Below are positions 1 to 11,461 of a stretch of 64,000 nt of DNA, piece after piece. Numbering within the stretch: position 1 is the first letter of the stretch; every line of letters starts with the position of its first letter. The position numbers were made by a program, and so were the translations under genes. A model generated the notes under the pieces. It worked only from the letters and a program-made list of their open reading frames with translations, searched no databases and was not told the origin of the DNA. This DNA is from Phallus indusiatus (Eukaryota > Basidiomycota > Agaricomycetes > Phallales > Phallaceae), in assembly GCA_027605045.1 (NCBI GenBank), contig JAQFWX010000008.1, positions 806,001-870,000 of the forward strand. Direction: 5' to 3'.

Positions 1-2
1 CG

Positions 3-622
3 ATGTCGAATTATTCTGGGCTCTCATCCCCAGCTATGCGAGCTCAAACCCCAGAGTCGAGCATCCGTGCTCGTGCTCTTCAAGTTCCCTTTTATCAATC
101 AGCTTCAGCAGGACGATCACGGGTGCTCCTTATGAAGCTTCCCCCTTCAAGCTTCAGAGAAACATCGGCTACGCCCACTTCATCCATGCGTTCTCGACCG
201 TCTTCTCGTGGTGGCTTGTTTACCCCAACTATGGAACCCAACTCGATACCTGTTTATATGCCTGGTAACGCGAAAGATCCTTTAGACGTAGAGGTTGCTC
301 GCGTTGTGAATTCTGTAGCTCATGGTTTTCTTGTTGAACGTGTGGACCCTCCGTTGCGCACTCCACCTAAGGCAGGAGAAGAACTCAAAGCGCAATATGC
401 ATTTTCTAGCGCTTTGGCGAGGAAAGTACTCAATTGTAGATTAGTGGTAATCGGTCGTAGTGGACAGGCGAATGGCGAGACGAAGAAAGTAATGGTCAGA
501 GTTGGAGGTGGTAAGTCGGTTTCTTAGAAACCCTGGTGGTGTGTAAAACCTGACACGATGTTACAGGCTGGCAAGAATTGTCAATGTATCTTTTAAGTCG
601 TGCGGCCGGTTCGCCTGCGTAA
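3..622 (+). CDS. GAS2/GAR-domain protein, 3' end only
   Basis: This is the C-terminal part of a protein whose start lies left of the window; the first ATG (base 3) is probably internal. A low-complexity Ser/Pro/Arg region is followed by a GAS2-related (GAR) domain: the DPLDVEVARVVNS start, a long middle, and the signature KVMVRVGGG. An intron opens at GTAAGT (511) and closes at AG (566). The second exon continues as GWQELSMYLLSRAAGSPA and stops at 620-622, which completes the MVRVGGGW-x-L-x-x-YL motif. GAR domains in spectraplakins and GAS2 proteins bind microtubules, so a cytoskeletal role is inferred. The exact protein cannot be named without its N-terminus. Confidence 0.75.
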
Positions 623-973
623 ATGAATGCTGGTGTGGATCCTTTTACGTAAATTACTAGGGCACCTGAGCACAAATTGCCGTTTTACATTCTTTTTTCT
701 CGCTTTGTTAAGTATGTTTCGTCTCCATTGCATTTGTACCAAACAATCAGTATGACCCACTTTGCAAACATTTCAATTATTCCTCCCACTTCACTCACGA
801 CCTCCGCCTTATTGATCTATAGTCATGTCTTACGATACCTCCTTATGTTGCCTTAGGTTTTTCTCCATCTTCCTGCCTTCACAAAATAGTTGAGAGCTGC
901 TTATACAGAATATTCACATATTATAGTTTACTTTTTGAATGTCATTAATGATACAAATTGCGTAGGGTTCAAG
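623..973. other. Intergenic, convergent 3' ends
   Basis: About 350 bp between the stop of the GAR-domain gene and the stop of TRAPPC12. It is AT-rich with T tracts, as expected for two facing 3' UTRs. No coding signal or repeat was seen. Confidence 0.6.
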
Positions 974-2735
974 CTAAGCCTGCGGGAGCTTGAGGGCGGA
1001 AACTCTGAGGCCGTCACCACTCCATTTAGCGACATCAATGAGTAAATTGCATTTTTTGGCCCATGTATCACTGGAGTGAAGTTCATATAAACAGGCTAGC
1101 AAAGAGTGAGTGAGGGAAAAGTAAAGCCTTAAAAGACGGCCTACATAGGTTAAATAACCACGGCTCGGCAGAAGTCACAGCTGATGGTGCAACTTTTAGC
1201 AGCTTTTCCATGATTTGGATTCCCTGAAAACGATTCAGCCATGGTGAGGTAGACATGTTTGCCGATAACAATCCCACCTCTCGAACCTTTCCAGTCCCGA
1301 ACAAAGCAACTGCAAGGTTATTAGCAGCCTGGAACATGTAAATGAGAAAGCCCAATGTAACAAACAAACTTCAGACATACTATCGCATTATCTGGTTCAA
1401 CCGCCATGACACCTTTTAGTAACTGCGCTGCATCTTCATATTCTCCATATGCTATTGCTTCGATCGCTCGATTCATTTTTTTGCTCGTTTCGTCCGCTTT
1501 AGAGTGTTTGTCGACCATTGCAAAGAATTCCGATGCCTTTTGGAGATGACCACAATGCAAGTATATTCTGGCGATGGCAGAGAAAAGAGCTGGAGAAGCG
1601 GAAGGCTGTTCAGTCAGCGGTGTAAGCAGGCGTGCAGCTGAAAGAACATCCTATTACAAGAAGTCAGCTTTGTTTGTGTTAGAAGAACGACCTGGATTAC
1701 CTTCATTTCAATCAACTGCGAAGCTATAATCAAGGTTATACGAGTTCCCCGTTCAACCCACATGTTGAAACCACTTTCATTCCCCGCCTTTGAACATTCT
1801 CTCGCCCGTCGTTTGCATTTATTAAGCAAAATCATTAAAGCATCGAGGTATCCAATATGGTCATCTGACCAATATCGCACACGAGCATTTATGACTTCCA
1901 ACTCAAAGGGTAATATTTCGTCAAACAAATGGTTTCGAGCTGTAAGCGGTTCAACTCCGTTCAGGACAGTGAAAAGGCCGGTGCATTCGGCAGAGGTTTG
2001 ATTGTATAGTCGCATTCGTGCCAGCGAGCTTAGACGGATGTACCACAGCTTGAATAAGTCATATGAGATTGGGTAAATAAACATGAGAAAAATAATGAAC
2101 CGACTTCAAGGATGAGCGATAATTCGGAAGGAGGGGTAGCTATAATCCGGTCTCGTGCCATTTTCGCTAGGGATCTCCAGCTGTTTGTCATCTAGAACTT
2201 CCGTTTAAGTAATATAATCAGCTAGAATACGAGTCGTAACGTCATACCACTAGGGTGTGGAAATCTTTGTCTCTGTAGGATCCTGAGAGATCTCTAGGGG
2301 GTCTTCTATCGGGATCAGATATGTATTTCGCAAGCAATGTGCTTATAGGATCTGTCTGTGTAAATTGTCGAGATAAGCTATGGTGTATGTTTGAGATAGA
2401 CTACCACTCACGTTAGGTACTGGTAAAAACAAGCCTGATACTATCAGCCCAGGAATATGCAGGTCGGGACGTTCATCCGACTGAGGTATTGGTAGTGACT
2501 TATTGTCGCTAGCACGACTAGCAGCTCTCGGTGTTCTGGATACATCGACAGAGGTCCTCGCGCTAGATGTTTCCGAAGGCTGCAGTGGTACGTCCATAAC
2601 TGGTCCTGTGAGTGTTATCTGACTAGAATATCCAAAAGATTGAGTAGGTAATTGTGGGGAATCATCTCTTAGAAATGGGTCTGGCAGCTCTGAAACCCTC
2701 AAAGGCTCAACGTTGGGAACGACGTCAGAACTCAT
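974..2735 (-). CDS. TRAPPC12: TRAPP complex subunit 12-like (TRAPPC12)
   Basis: A multi-exon gene. The ATG is at 2733-2735 and the N-terminus is a Ser/Pro-rich disordered region. Then come TDPISTLLAKYI and the family hallmark NSWRSLAKMARDRII, followed by RLSSLARMRLYNQTSAECTG. The C-terminal TPR-like helices contain AIEAIAYGEYEDAAQLLKGV and ANNLAVALFGTGK. The last exon reads LYELHSSDTWAKKCNLL and ends in LKLPQA with its stop at 974-976. Metazoan TRAPPC12 is a subunit of TRAPPIII, which acts in ER-Golgi tethering and autophagy; the same role is inferred here. It is divergent from TIM44 with 146 bp between the ATGs. Confidence 0.88.
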
Positions 2736-2881
2736 TTGCCCTTGGGCGCTTGGACTACACCAGTTGGCCTTTGGCGCCGGAAATCAGCAGCACGTGATAC
2801 GAATTTTCGATTTTAGAAAATTAATCCTCCTCCCAAAAAAAGTCGGACATCGACACTCTAGCTTTTGCTGTATTCGCCAAG
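2736..2881. promoter_or_regulatory. Shared divergent promoter TRAPPC12 / TIM44
   Basis: Only 146 bp separate the start codons of TRAPPC12 (-) and TIM44 (+), so both promoters must lie here or overlap the 5' UTRs. No clear TATA box is visible. Assigned from position only. Confidence 0.5.
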
Positions 2882-4563
2882 ATGATTCCTCGAAATCTTC
2901 GACGTATTCGGTTACCACGTTCTTCGATATATCGGATACCAACTTCTTCAGTCCACTTCTCTCCTGCAGCCACCTCACTTTTTCACACTTCCGCACCGCG
3001 AAGGAATGAATTGCCCAAATCTCCTTTCCAGACCTTTGTTGACGTACTCAAAGAAGAGCTGCGCAAAAATCGAGAGCTATCGGATAACGTGAAACAGTTG
3101 CAAGGAGACGTCGACAAAATTCAGGACTCGGAAGCGTTGAAAAGGGCAAGAGATTTATATGAGAGGGCTCGAGTACGTCTTGAATAAAACTTGTCAGCTC
3201 ATTTAACCAGATCACTTATGTGCCTCTTATTTATAGCTAACCTCCTCTATTCAAGAAAATCCACGATTAAGAGCTGCTGCTGAAGAGTTGCGCAAAGGCG
3301 GAGTAAAAATTTCCGATGCCGTCTCAGAAGCTCTAAAATCCATGGAAGAGAGTGAACTAATGCGACACGTGAGGCGCATTTTCATTTACTTTGGTAAATA
3401 TGAATGAAAACAAGTTTTGTTAGATCTCGAAAGCTTCTGCTGCGGTTTCTTCGGCAGTTGGGACAGCCACCGAGCCTATCCGAAACACTGCTGCATACAA
3501 AGAACTCAAGGATACCGTTCTGGATGCTCTTGACGATAGTGGAACATCACGACACGCTGGGTTTGAGGAAAAAGAGGCTCGCCGCGCGCGGAGGCAAGCG
3601 AGGCTGGCGAAAGCTGGGAAAAAGGGTGGATTAGCCTCGCGTTCCAAAAGAGTAGAAGCCAACGCAGAGTACGTATGACTTTCAGCTCACATCAATTCAC
3701 CTATCGCTCAATGGGATCAACTAGAGCTGGGGAAGCATTGGTTCTTCACAAGGATTCCGCTAAAGCCGAGCGTTGGGAGACGCTAAAACAGACTAATCCC
3801 ATTCTCCGCACCTTCGCGTCATTCCAGCGTGCATACGAAGAATCTGAAAATCCTGTTATTGCATCAGTTCGAGGTGTAACATCAACAATTGCTTCATGGT
3901 TTGATGAAAACGAGACTGCTCAAGTCATCCGACAGCTGAGGTTAATGGACCCGGCTTTTGATCTCGAAAGTTTCACGAGAGAACTCAGAGAGTATATTGT
4001 ACCGGAGTTGGTTGACGCCTATTTAAGTGCGGATCGCGAGGCCTTGAAAATGTGGTGCAGTGAAGCTGTATTAATATCTTGTTGCTCCGACGAATTTGTT
4101 TCTGACGTCAGACGCAGACGTATAATGTCCTTTGGGCTACCATGGAGCAATTTCTTAAACAGGGATTAATCAGCGATAGCAAAGTCCTCGATATTCGGAA
4201 TGTAGATGTGCGTAAGCTACTTATTTCAGACTGTTTCACCTTTCTAATAACACATTTTGCAAGATATCGACAGGGAAGATCCTTGAAGATTCCGAACTAC
4301 CCGTATGGGTTGTCACATTCTCAACACAAGAAATGCTTGTATTCCGAAACGCTCTCTCAAGAGAGATTGTCGTTGGAGCGGATAATAAAGTAGAACAATG
4401 CAACTACGCTGCAGTTCTCACCCGGGTCGAAGCTGAATTGGATAATGACATAACAGGAGGATGGAAGGTAGTAGAGGTTAGTGCTAAGAATTGTTTGTAC
4501 CGGGACAAAACTTGAACTAACCCTGTACAGATGGCTCGACGGTCGTCTCAACAGTTTGTCTAG
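2882..4563 (+). CDS. TIM44: Mitochondrial import translocase subunit TIM44
   Basis: The N-terminus (MIPRNLRRIRLPRSS...) is rich in Arg/Ser without acidic residues, a typical matrix presequence. Next comes the conserved TIM44 coiled coil, KEELRKNRELSDNVKQLQGD. The C-terminal Tim44 domain follows in exons at about 3720-4560: NPILRTFASFQRAYEESENP, IRQLRLMDPAFDLESF, ILEDSELPVWVVTFSTQEML and WKVVEMARRSSQQFV, stop 4561-4563. TIM44 tethers mtHsp70 to the TIM23 channel on the matrix side and drives protein import. TIM23 itself lies 25 kb away in this window. An intron after MWCSEA (about 4070-4110) hides the join to YNVLWATMEQF. Confidence 0.95.
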
Positions 4564-5072
4564 CTGTGTGCCAAAAAGACTCACATCCTCAGTCACATAC
4601 CACCATTATAGATCTATATCAATTTACCCCCTACTCTGTATCTATTACTTACAATGCAATAATTCCCAAAGAGCACAGGCCATTAGCTCATATCATCGAA
4701 TTGACTGTTAGTCGTGCCGCCCTGAGTGTGTTCGGTGTGTCTACTATAAGCGTCTAAGCGCGAACTTCGCCCCAACTATAGACTGGCATGCGTAAACGCG
4801 AGCCCGTTTTTGAAAGATTCCCATCAGACATGGCTTCCCAAAGCTATTTTTTCCCCGATAATTTTGAGAGTTTTCTCACAGGTATCTTTCCTTTGCACGC
4901 GCATGGTGCGGCAGAAGATGGCTCGAGCTCATGGCGTCGTACCCGGACTTCCGCAACAGCGTCATAACGTTACCGTGAACTTCGGGCTCAGATGGCCCCT
5001 CATGACTTTTCCAAAGAAGCGAAGCCTAATCACGTCTTTTTTGCTGTTATCTTCTTGCCTTAAACCAGTATC
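4564..5072. other. Intergenic TIM44-P450
   Basis: About 510 bp between the TIM44 stop and the P450 ATG. It should hold the TIM44 3' UTR and the P450 promoter. Short open frames are present but show no recognisable protein signature. Confidence 0.5.
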
Positions 5073-7512
5073 ATGACAACACTCGGTGCGATGCTGTTTT
5101 CCAGCACTTTGCGAATCGGACTGCAAGTGTTGGTGGGAGGTTTTGTATCGCTTTTAGGAATTGCGATTTATCAAGAATTTACTCGACCCAAAAACATGCC
5201 TCCTTATCCAGGAGGAAAACAGCCGTTACCACTTTTGGGCCATATTCTTGACCTTCCCAAAGAGAAGAGTTGGATGACTTTTAGAAAATGGCACCAGATG
5301 TATGGACCTATACTAACCATCTGGAACGGTAATACACCGACTATTTTGGTTGGCGATGCGAGTGTTAGTACTCTAGACGTTGCTTGTCACGCTATCTTTG
5401 GAACAAATTTGAATGTCGTTTGTAGATTGCTCTCGAGCTGCTTGAGCAGCGTTCAAGCAAATATAGCAGTCGACCAAGGTTTGCCTGTCCTCAGCTGTTC
5501 TTTCTTTCTTGATTATAGTACTATCTTTATTAGGTCCGTTGTGGCGGGTGACTTGATGACAGAATGTCAGTAGAAACCACTCGTCCAGCATCAAAACTGA
5601 TTGTCGATGCTTAGGCAAGACTATCCTCTTTGCCACATACGGAGAGCGCTGGAGAAGGTATCGAAAAGCCATACATTTGGGGACCTCTCAAAAAGTCGTT
5701 GATAGTACGTTTTCGGAAAAGTGAATTTTTCAGGAGAAAAACTGAAGTAATGTGAATCCCGGAAGCCTATTTGCCTATTTTCGAAAACGAAGGGAAGGTT
5801 TTGGCTCAGGAACTCTTAGACAATCCAGATAATTGGTACCAGAGTATATTCAGGTACGGTAATGACTAATTCTCAAAAGGAAAATAAACGTTCAGGTTTA
5901 ACATTGATTTGGAAGATACACAGTCAGCTCTGTCGTAGCTATTACCTATGGTCGGAGAATTGTCGATATTGATAGAGATACAGCATATCAGAAACTTTCC
6001 GAAATAGTAGGCTTTCAGGTCAAAATGAATGTCCCTGGGGCGCAATGTATGTGCGGAATAAATCATCTCAACAAAATCGATTATGAATGCGATCTTTAGG
6101 GCACGAGACTTTTCCTATTCTTCAGTATCTCCCAACTTGGGCAAACGAAACGAAGCGAAAAGCACTTGAATTTCGGGAAATGAACAGAGTAAATTTTGCG
6201 TCGTTGATCAATGAAGTGCAGACAAAAATGACAACAGACAGCGTCCCTAAGTGGTAAGTAGTTGAAATAAGCTTATTTGAAGCCGTTTGAACCATTATGA
6301 AATTTATATTGGATAGCTATGCGAAAATGATGCTGGAAAATAGGACCAGCTTTGGCGATTTGGATAACATTGAGTTTAACCAGCAACCTGGAAGTCTCTT
6401 TGCAGCTGGCGTCGATACGACTTCCTCAACGCTCCAATCATTTGTTTTGGCGTTGGTTCTCCACCCGGAGGTCCAGGATAAACTTCATAGGGAAGTGGAT
6501 GAGGTCGTGGGGCAGGATAGAACACCGACGTGGAGCGATGAAAATAAATTACCATACTTGAAAGTATGTTCGAGCTTTTCATGCCCCTTTTTCTTTAAGT
6601 TAAATCCGCATATAGGCTGTTTTTAAGGAGACGGTTAGATCATGATATCTTTAAATTGATTTTCTCTGTCTAATGATATATTTTTAAAAAGCTACGTTGG
6701 CGGCCAGTAGCCGTTCTTGGAGGTACTCCACATGCAAATACAGAAGACGATGTGTTTGTATATAAGGGGAAATCATATTTTATTCCCAAAGGCACCACCA
6801 TGTGAGCTTTTTTTACCAACAGGCATACCAGAAAAATGATGGTGATTTCCTGGTGAAAAAACCTTTTACTAGACTCGCAAGTTTATGGGCTATAAATATG
6901 AATGAAGAAACTTATCCTAATCCGGACAGTTTTGATGTAAGAGGCCCCGTTAAATACCTTTCCACTCGATGCCGATCAATGGTTTAGCCAGACAGATTTT
7001 ATAATGGTCAAGAGTACCCCAGTCCTGGTAATAAGGGGCACAGGTAATGCTTCTTTATGTCACTGGCATTTTTTCTCAATTGATGGAGCTGCGTCCAAAG
7101 TTCTTTTGGATGGGGTCGAAGGTAAAGCAAAGTTGAGATATCACGAATGGTGATGCTGAACCCTCAAAATTAGAGTTTGCCCAGGTGCTTATTTCGCAGA
7201 ACGTTGTGCGTCCCCTTTCAAATTTTCTTGTGTTTCTGGAAGTAATCTTTCCTTCCTTTTACCGCAGCACTATACATCACAATGGCACGCCTTGCGTGGG
7301 GGTTCAAATTCGAAATGAAAAGGGGTGAATCTGGAAAAACGGTGAAGCCTGATGCGAGTATGGAGACTGGCTACACCAGCGGGTTTAATTGCCGCCCCCA
7401 CCCTTTTCCGTGTGTTATTACACCGCGATCTGGAACTATCGAATCCGTTATCAGAAGAGAATGCGATGAGGCTCTTAATTTCCTGCATGTGTATGAAAAC
7501 TATAATGACTAG
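5073..7512 (+). CDS. Cytochrome P450 monooxygenase
   Basis: A P450 of about 500 residues in a dozen short exons. The hydrophobic N-terminal anchor is followed by the Pro-rich hinge MPPYPGGKQPLPLLGH. Later exons give FATYGERWRRYRKA (C-helix WxxxR), the I-helix AAGVDTTSST, and the K-helix ETLR, which is split after an 18-nt exon. The heme loop reads FGWGRRVCPG, with the heme Cys just after an intron that cuts the loop. The stop is at 7510-7512. No frameshift is needed, so the gene looks intact. Basidiomycetes carry many P450s for secondary metabolism and xenobiotic turnover; the substrate and CYP family cannot be fixed by eye. No biosynthetic cluster surrounds it. Confidence 0.93.
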
Positions 7513-8041
7513 GTATGCACTTATATTGGCGTCAAAAAAGGATCTTCTCTTCTCTTGTAGTGATCATTAATCATTAACAATATATTAGACGTTTCGGTAC
7601 ACCGTCGCTGAAAACAGAATCATTTCATATGTCACTAGTCACTTGTAGGAGCCTTTGTTTTTGTGGTTATCAAGAACATAACAGCCACTTCATACCACGC
7701 AAATTTAATAAAATTCACCTGATTGATATTTACCCGTGATTTCATTATCCACACGAAAGAAGGTTGGGATAATCTTTCACGAGCCATCAATGGTTATTAT
7801 AGAAAAGAAATTTGTCGAGCTGACAAGCAGATCTAGACAGAGATAATACCTCAAATGCGATAATCTAGCAGCGCCCATGAAATAGCAACCATCGAGATCT
7901 GAAAAAAAACCAAAAAGGAGGGTTGATCGTTATTTGAATAGTAATAGAATTTCATTTTCGCAGTGTCGAGGTTGAGAGTTTGATGTGACGAGTAGCTGAC
8001 CTAATTTCGTGACGTGCGTGACAACCTCGTACACATGTTCG
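7513..8041. other. Intergenic P450-PPR
   Basis: About 530 AT-rich bases holding the P450 3' UTR and the promoter of the next gene. No gene or repeat was recognised. Confidence 0.5.
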
Positions 8042-10216
8042 ATGGGATTTGGTCGTTGGCCGGTAGGAGGAATTCGAGCATGGATCCACCAACCCACTCG
8101 CAACTTTCATTGCTCACAAAGAAGACGAACCGATAGTTCATCTATATTCTTCACTTCCCATTCGACCCTGTTTCCCCAATACCCGACATCCTTTGACACT
8201 CCCCATTTTTCGACCGTCGAAAAGTATGGTTTGGATACCGAGGATCCTAGTCTCAAAACTCATACCTTTCGATTTAAATGGGAAACACTACTCGATTATC
8301 TTTCCCAAGACCAACCTAGTCCCAAAAGAGTTTGGGAGGCTTATTGCGACGTCGGCTCTCTTGTCGGATTCGAAAAAATACCACTCCAGATACACCAACA
8401 AACACTGCGGAAAGCCGTTCCTCCGAAAGATCGTCTCAAGTTAATTACTGCAAAACGTCTAAAAGCCACGCATAAACCGTCGGCTCCTTATCTGTACGAA
8501 GGCAGACTGCAAACCATTATACGGAACATTTGCGAGTCGGGGTATCAGCCAGCTTTGGACGATTACCACTTCATTCTCTCCCAATTTGCCGCTGGTGCTT
8601 ATCTCGATGGTTGTAAAGCTGTTTTCCGCGAGCTTGTCCATCGTCAAAAGCACCAGCCTACGTATAAAACGTATGGTTTATGTCTGCAAGCTATTGCGCA
8701 CCGCGTGACGTTACCATGTCCGTATCGTCACCTTGCCAGTTTACACACATACTCGAGTAGAATGTGTTTTGAACTTTTGGATGATATGTCGAAGAGAGGA
8801 ATTCCCCTCACGTCCGTCAATTTCGATCTTATGCACAGGATATTCAAAACTACCCAAAATTGGGCACTTTACGAGTACCTTCTAAAAGTAGGCTACGGAG
8901 TCGACCTTGCAAACCCGGATTGTCTAGCTCTGGAAGTTCAAACCCAAACATCATTTCCTCTTTTACAATTCCCTTCGTCATTCTCTAGTGCCACTGAAGT
9001 GCCCAATTTGTCCAAAGAGTTCAAAACAATGCCATTCAGTACCGCCGCTCTCAATACGCTTATAGACGCGCTCGGAACACGGAATGAAATATCCCGAATG
9101 GTTGTTGCGTTCGAAGTTCTCACTAATCCTTTGCCCAAATCGACATCGACATTGTCATCGTCTTCGGATGTATCATGGCCCGATGATGACGAAGAAGAAT
9201 TCGTTATCTCTTCTTCTACACAATTAGAGCGATACCCCTCTGCTGTGCCAAATACCACGACTTTTGTATTTCTCATTCGGCATATGGCAAAAGCCAAACA
9301 AATTCTCTTTGCGCGACATTATCTTAAACTGGCTTTGGAAGCGGATCGTGCGGAACGAACCCGATTGCGGAACGAACTGGTGTCGAGACCTCCGGATGGG
9401 ATTATTGCACCCCGGTTAACTGTTACCCGAGCGATGGTTTTGCCACTACACGGACTTGGTAATCGAAGGAGACACCGCCCGACGTTACGATGGACGTACT
9501 GGACGACACGTCAGGTGATAGATGACAAACTGGAAGATTTGCTCTTTCTCCAAGACTGGCGAGACAAGCACCATCGACCTTCGATGATGGAAAATTCCTC
9601 CTCTGACGACGACGATTCAAGACGGGAAAGATTACCAACACCAGAGTCGCCAGCTCATGATGACATGAGTGATTTGACGACATCATCATTACCGGTGGTG
9701 GATGAGGTGGTGATGTCGAATGTCTCAAGCCGTGAAATGCCGTCAAATCTCCGTATAGATTTCGATAGCCCTGCAGCTGAAGTCGAGGAAAGAGAAGAAG
9801 AAGAGATTTCAGGGGCGAGTTTTGATATGTCTAAAAAGCCGTTTCAGATCGATTTGCACATTGCCCTGCTGGAGCGGGATATTCAGCAATTGGAGGACTT
9901 GTGCGAAAGAACAAGAGAGGCTGTCAGGCGTAGTACTCATAGGCTGAAAGAAAAACTTGGCCGAAGAATTTGGAATGGTAAAGATATATTTTTAATGAGC
10001 AAGGGACGGAGAGTTCACGTGGATAGAGGGGAGTGGATGAGTAGTGTCGGATTTGGAACTAGCGGTTTAGGGAAGGGTTTGGGGAATGCAAATTCTCAAA
10101 CCAGATGTGATCTTCCAAGATGGATGGATGAGGAAGATGATAATGATGGGGAGAGCCAGATGCAAGAAACCCTATCGCTTAGCTTACTGTTTATCCCTAA
10201 TTCGAATATACTTTAA
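8042..10216 (+). CDS. Mitochondrial pentatricopeptide-repeat-like protein
   Basis: One uninterrupted frame of about 724 codons, unusual here because most neighbours are heavily split. The start chosen is the first true ATG (8042). The N-terminus is basic and aromatic (RNFHCSQRRR), consistent with a mitochondrial presequence. Helical-hairpin repeats follow, such as LQTIIRNICESGYQPALDDY and DDMSKRGIPLTSVNFDLMHR, which have PPR-like spacing. A Ser/Asp/Glu-rich linker (about residues 375-395 and 515-600) separates them from a basic C-terminal coiled coil (HIALLERDIQQLEDLCERTR). Fungal PPR proteins act in mitochondrial RNA processing or translation; that role is inferred. The exact orthologue was not recognised. 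Confidence 0.75.
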   Translation: MGFGRWPVGGIRAWIHQPTRNFHCSQRRRTDSSSIFFTSHSTLFPQYPTSFDTPHFSTVEKYGLDTEDPSLKTHTFRFKWETLLDYLSQDQPSPKRVWEAYCDVGSLVGFEKIPLQIHQQTLRKAVPPKDRLKLITAKRLKATHKPSAPYLYEGRLQTIIRNICESGYQPALDDYHFILSQFAAGAYLDGCKAVFRELVHRQKHQPTYKTYGLCLQAIAHRVTLPCPYRHLASLHTYSSRMCFELLDDMSKRGIPLTSVNFDLMHRIFKTTQNWALYEYLLKVGYGVDLANPDCLALEVQTQTSFPLLQFPSSFSSATEVPNLSKEFKTMPFSTAALNTLIDALGTRNEISRMVVAFEVLTNPLPKSTSTLSSSSDVSWPDDDEEEFVISSSTQLERYPSAVPNTTTFVFLIRHMAKAKQILFARHYLKLALEADRAERTRLRNELVSRPPDGIIAPRLTVTRAMVLPLHGLGNRRRHRPTLRWTYWTTRQVIDDKLEDLLFLQDWRDKHHRPSMMENSSSDDDDSRRERLPTPESPAHDDMSDLTTSSLPVVDEVVMSNVSSREMPSNLRIDFDSPAAEVEEREEEEISGASFDMSKKPFQIDLHIALLERDIQQLEDLCERTREAVRRSTHRLKEKLGRRIWNGKDIFLMSKGRRVHVDRGEWMSSVGFGTSGLGKGLGNANSQTRCDLPRWMDEEDDNDGESQMQETLSLSLLFIPNSNIL

Positions 10217-10588
10217 ATTGCATCGTTGAATTTTCATTGATGGTCTCTATCATTGAATGAGGTGAGATGATGTGTTCTTGTTATCGTATTTCATCTGAGA
10301 GAGAAACACGTGGTTCAAATCAAACAAACTTGGTAACAACTTCCGAAGTCAGCGAATTGGAAGAGTCGATATTGAACAATCTACAAATTGTGATATCCGA
10401 GGAAAAGCGACAGCTTCTAGATTATAGAAGCTGGTGAAAGCGAACGCCGAGTCATAAGCTGTCATAAGGTTATTTAAACGGCTTCTTAGTAACTCCCAAA
10501 GTAGTAAAATGAGCCGTGAGTTTTGTCTCACGATGCGCCACTGGTACCACCCATAAGGAAGCATCGGGTTAACGCGATTACTTGATTT
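10217..10588. other. Intergenic, convergent 3' ends
   Basis: About 370 bp between the facing stops of the PPR-like and FolB-like genes. Nothing beyond probable 3' UTRs was seen. Confidence 0.5.
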
Positions 10589-11461
10589 TCAATTCTCAAA
10601 GAAAGAGCGGGTTCGAGTAAGCCTTACAGAAGAACCTTCGCCCTGGACAACAGCAGAAGGTTTGCGTGCCTGGACAGTGACCTGATGAAAATCACTGGAC
10701 ACATGAAAGAAAACACGTGCAATACTGGAAACAAGGGATTCAAGGGTGAAAAACTCTGATGAGCATATGTGCTGTGAGGAGCACGTGAGTACGGAGCACG
10801 AAAACGCAGGACAAAAAGGAAAGCGGAAATGATTGATCGTTGTGATCGTTTGGACAGCTGGCGAGTAAGAATTAGCGAAATTAGAAAAACTCACATCGGT
10901 AATATGTTGTAAAAGGACTTGGTGGAGGGGAGGATCCGAGGGGTTTAGCAAGGCACGCGATTGGGGTGTAATGGGGAAGGATATAGAAACAATGACTTGC
11001 TGTTTGTGGATTCTCTCTGGAGGATTTACGCCGATGATTGCAAGTAATGCGAGATCGGATATATGAATAGTGCCTGTGAATTCTGATTCGCCTTGATCAC
11101 GCTTACGAGAGAGGTTGAGGGAGAAAGCACAAGGTTGCAAGAGTAGTTTCGGGGCCTCGGCATGGATATGAAGAGAGTGTATTGCGGCGAACTCGGGGTT
11201 AATAAAGACGTGTGAAATGGCCGAGTTTGCGAGATGAAACAAAGATGGGAAAGACAATGTTTGGAGATCAAAAAGAGTATTCGCAAGATGGCCGTAATGG
11301 ACTGTGTCCCGGATGTCATCGGTTTCTGCGACTTTGGCTAGAGGAATAGATGCATGAGCTGTAAGTAGTACAGGCTGCGGACGGTCCCGAGACCAACAAT
11401 CAGGACCAATGTTTACTTGAAGAGCAAGCGAGTGGAGTGAGATTTCATCGACGTTGTCCAT
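10589..11461 (-). CDS. Dihydroneopterin aldolase-like (tandem FolB) protein
   Basis: The start is taken at the ATG 11459-11461 (gccATGG context, protein MDNVDEISLHSLALQV) rather than farther upstream. Two FolB-type folds are suggested: an N-terminal half beginning ISLHSLALQVNIG and a second half beginning HISDLALLAIIGVNPPE. The C-terminus has QVTVQARKPSAV, matching the conserved Lys-Pro end of the family. A stretch at 10754-10894 (141 nt, in frame, bounded by GTGAGT and AG) is probably a retained-looking intron. In yeast Fol1 these folds are fused to the HPPK and DHPS enzymes of folate synthesis. Here no HPPK or DHPS sequence adjoins, so this is a stand-alone aldolase-like protein. Confidence 0.75.
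   Translation of the reverse strand: MDNVDEISLHSLALQVNIGPDCWSRDRPQPVLLTAHASIPLAKVAETDDIRDTVHYGHLANTLFDLQTLSFPSLFHLANSAISHVFINPEFAAIHSLHIHAEAPKLLLQPCAFSLNLSRKRDQGESEFTGTIHISDLALLAIIGVNPPERIHKQQVIVSISFPITPQSRALLNPSDPPLHQVLLQHITDVSFSNFANSYSPAVQTITTINHFRFPFCPAFSCSVLTCSSQHICSSEFFTLESLVSSIARVFFHVSSDFHQVTVQARKPSAVVQGEGSSVRLTRTRSFFEN

Noticed and set aside
4810..5076. Plus-strand frame just before the P450 as an extra N-terminal exon
   Set aside because: The P450 already has its own ATG, anchor and Pro-rich hinge at 5073; the upstream frame has no such features.
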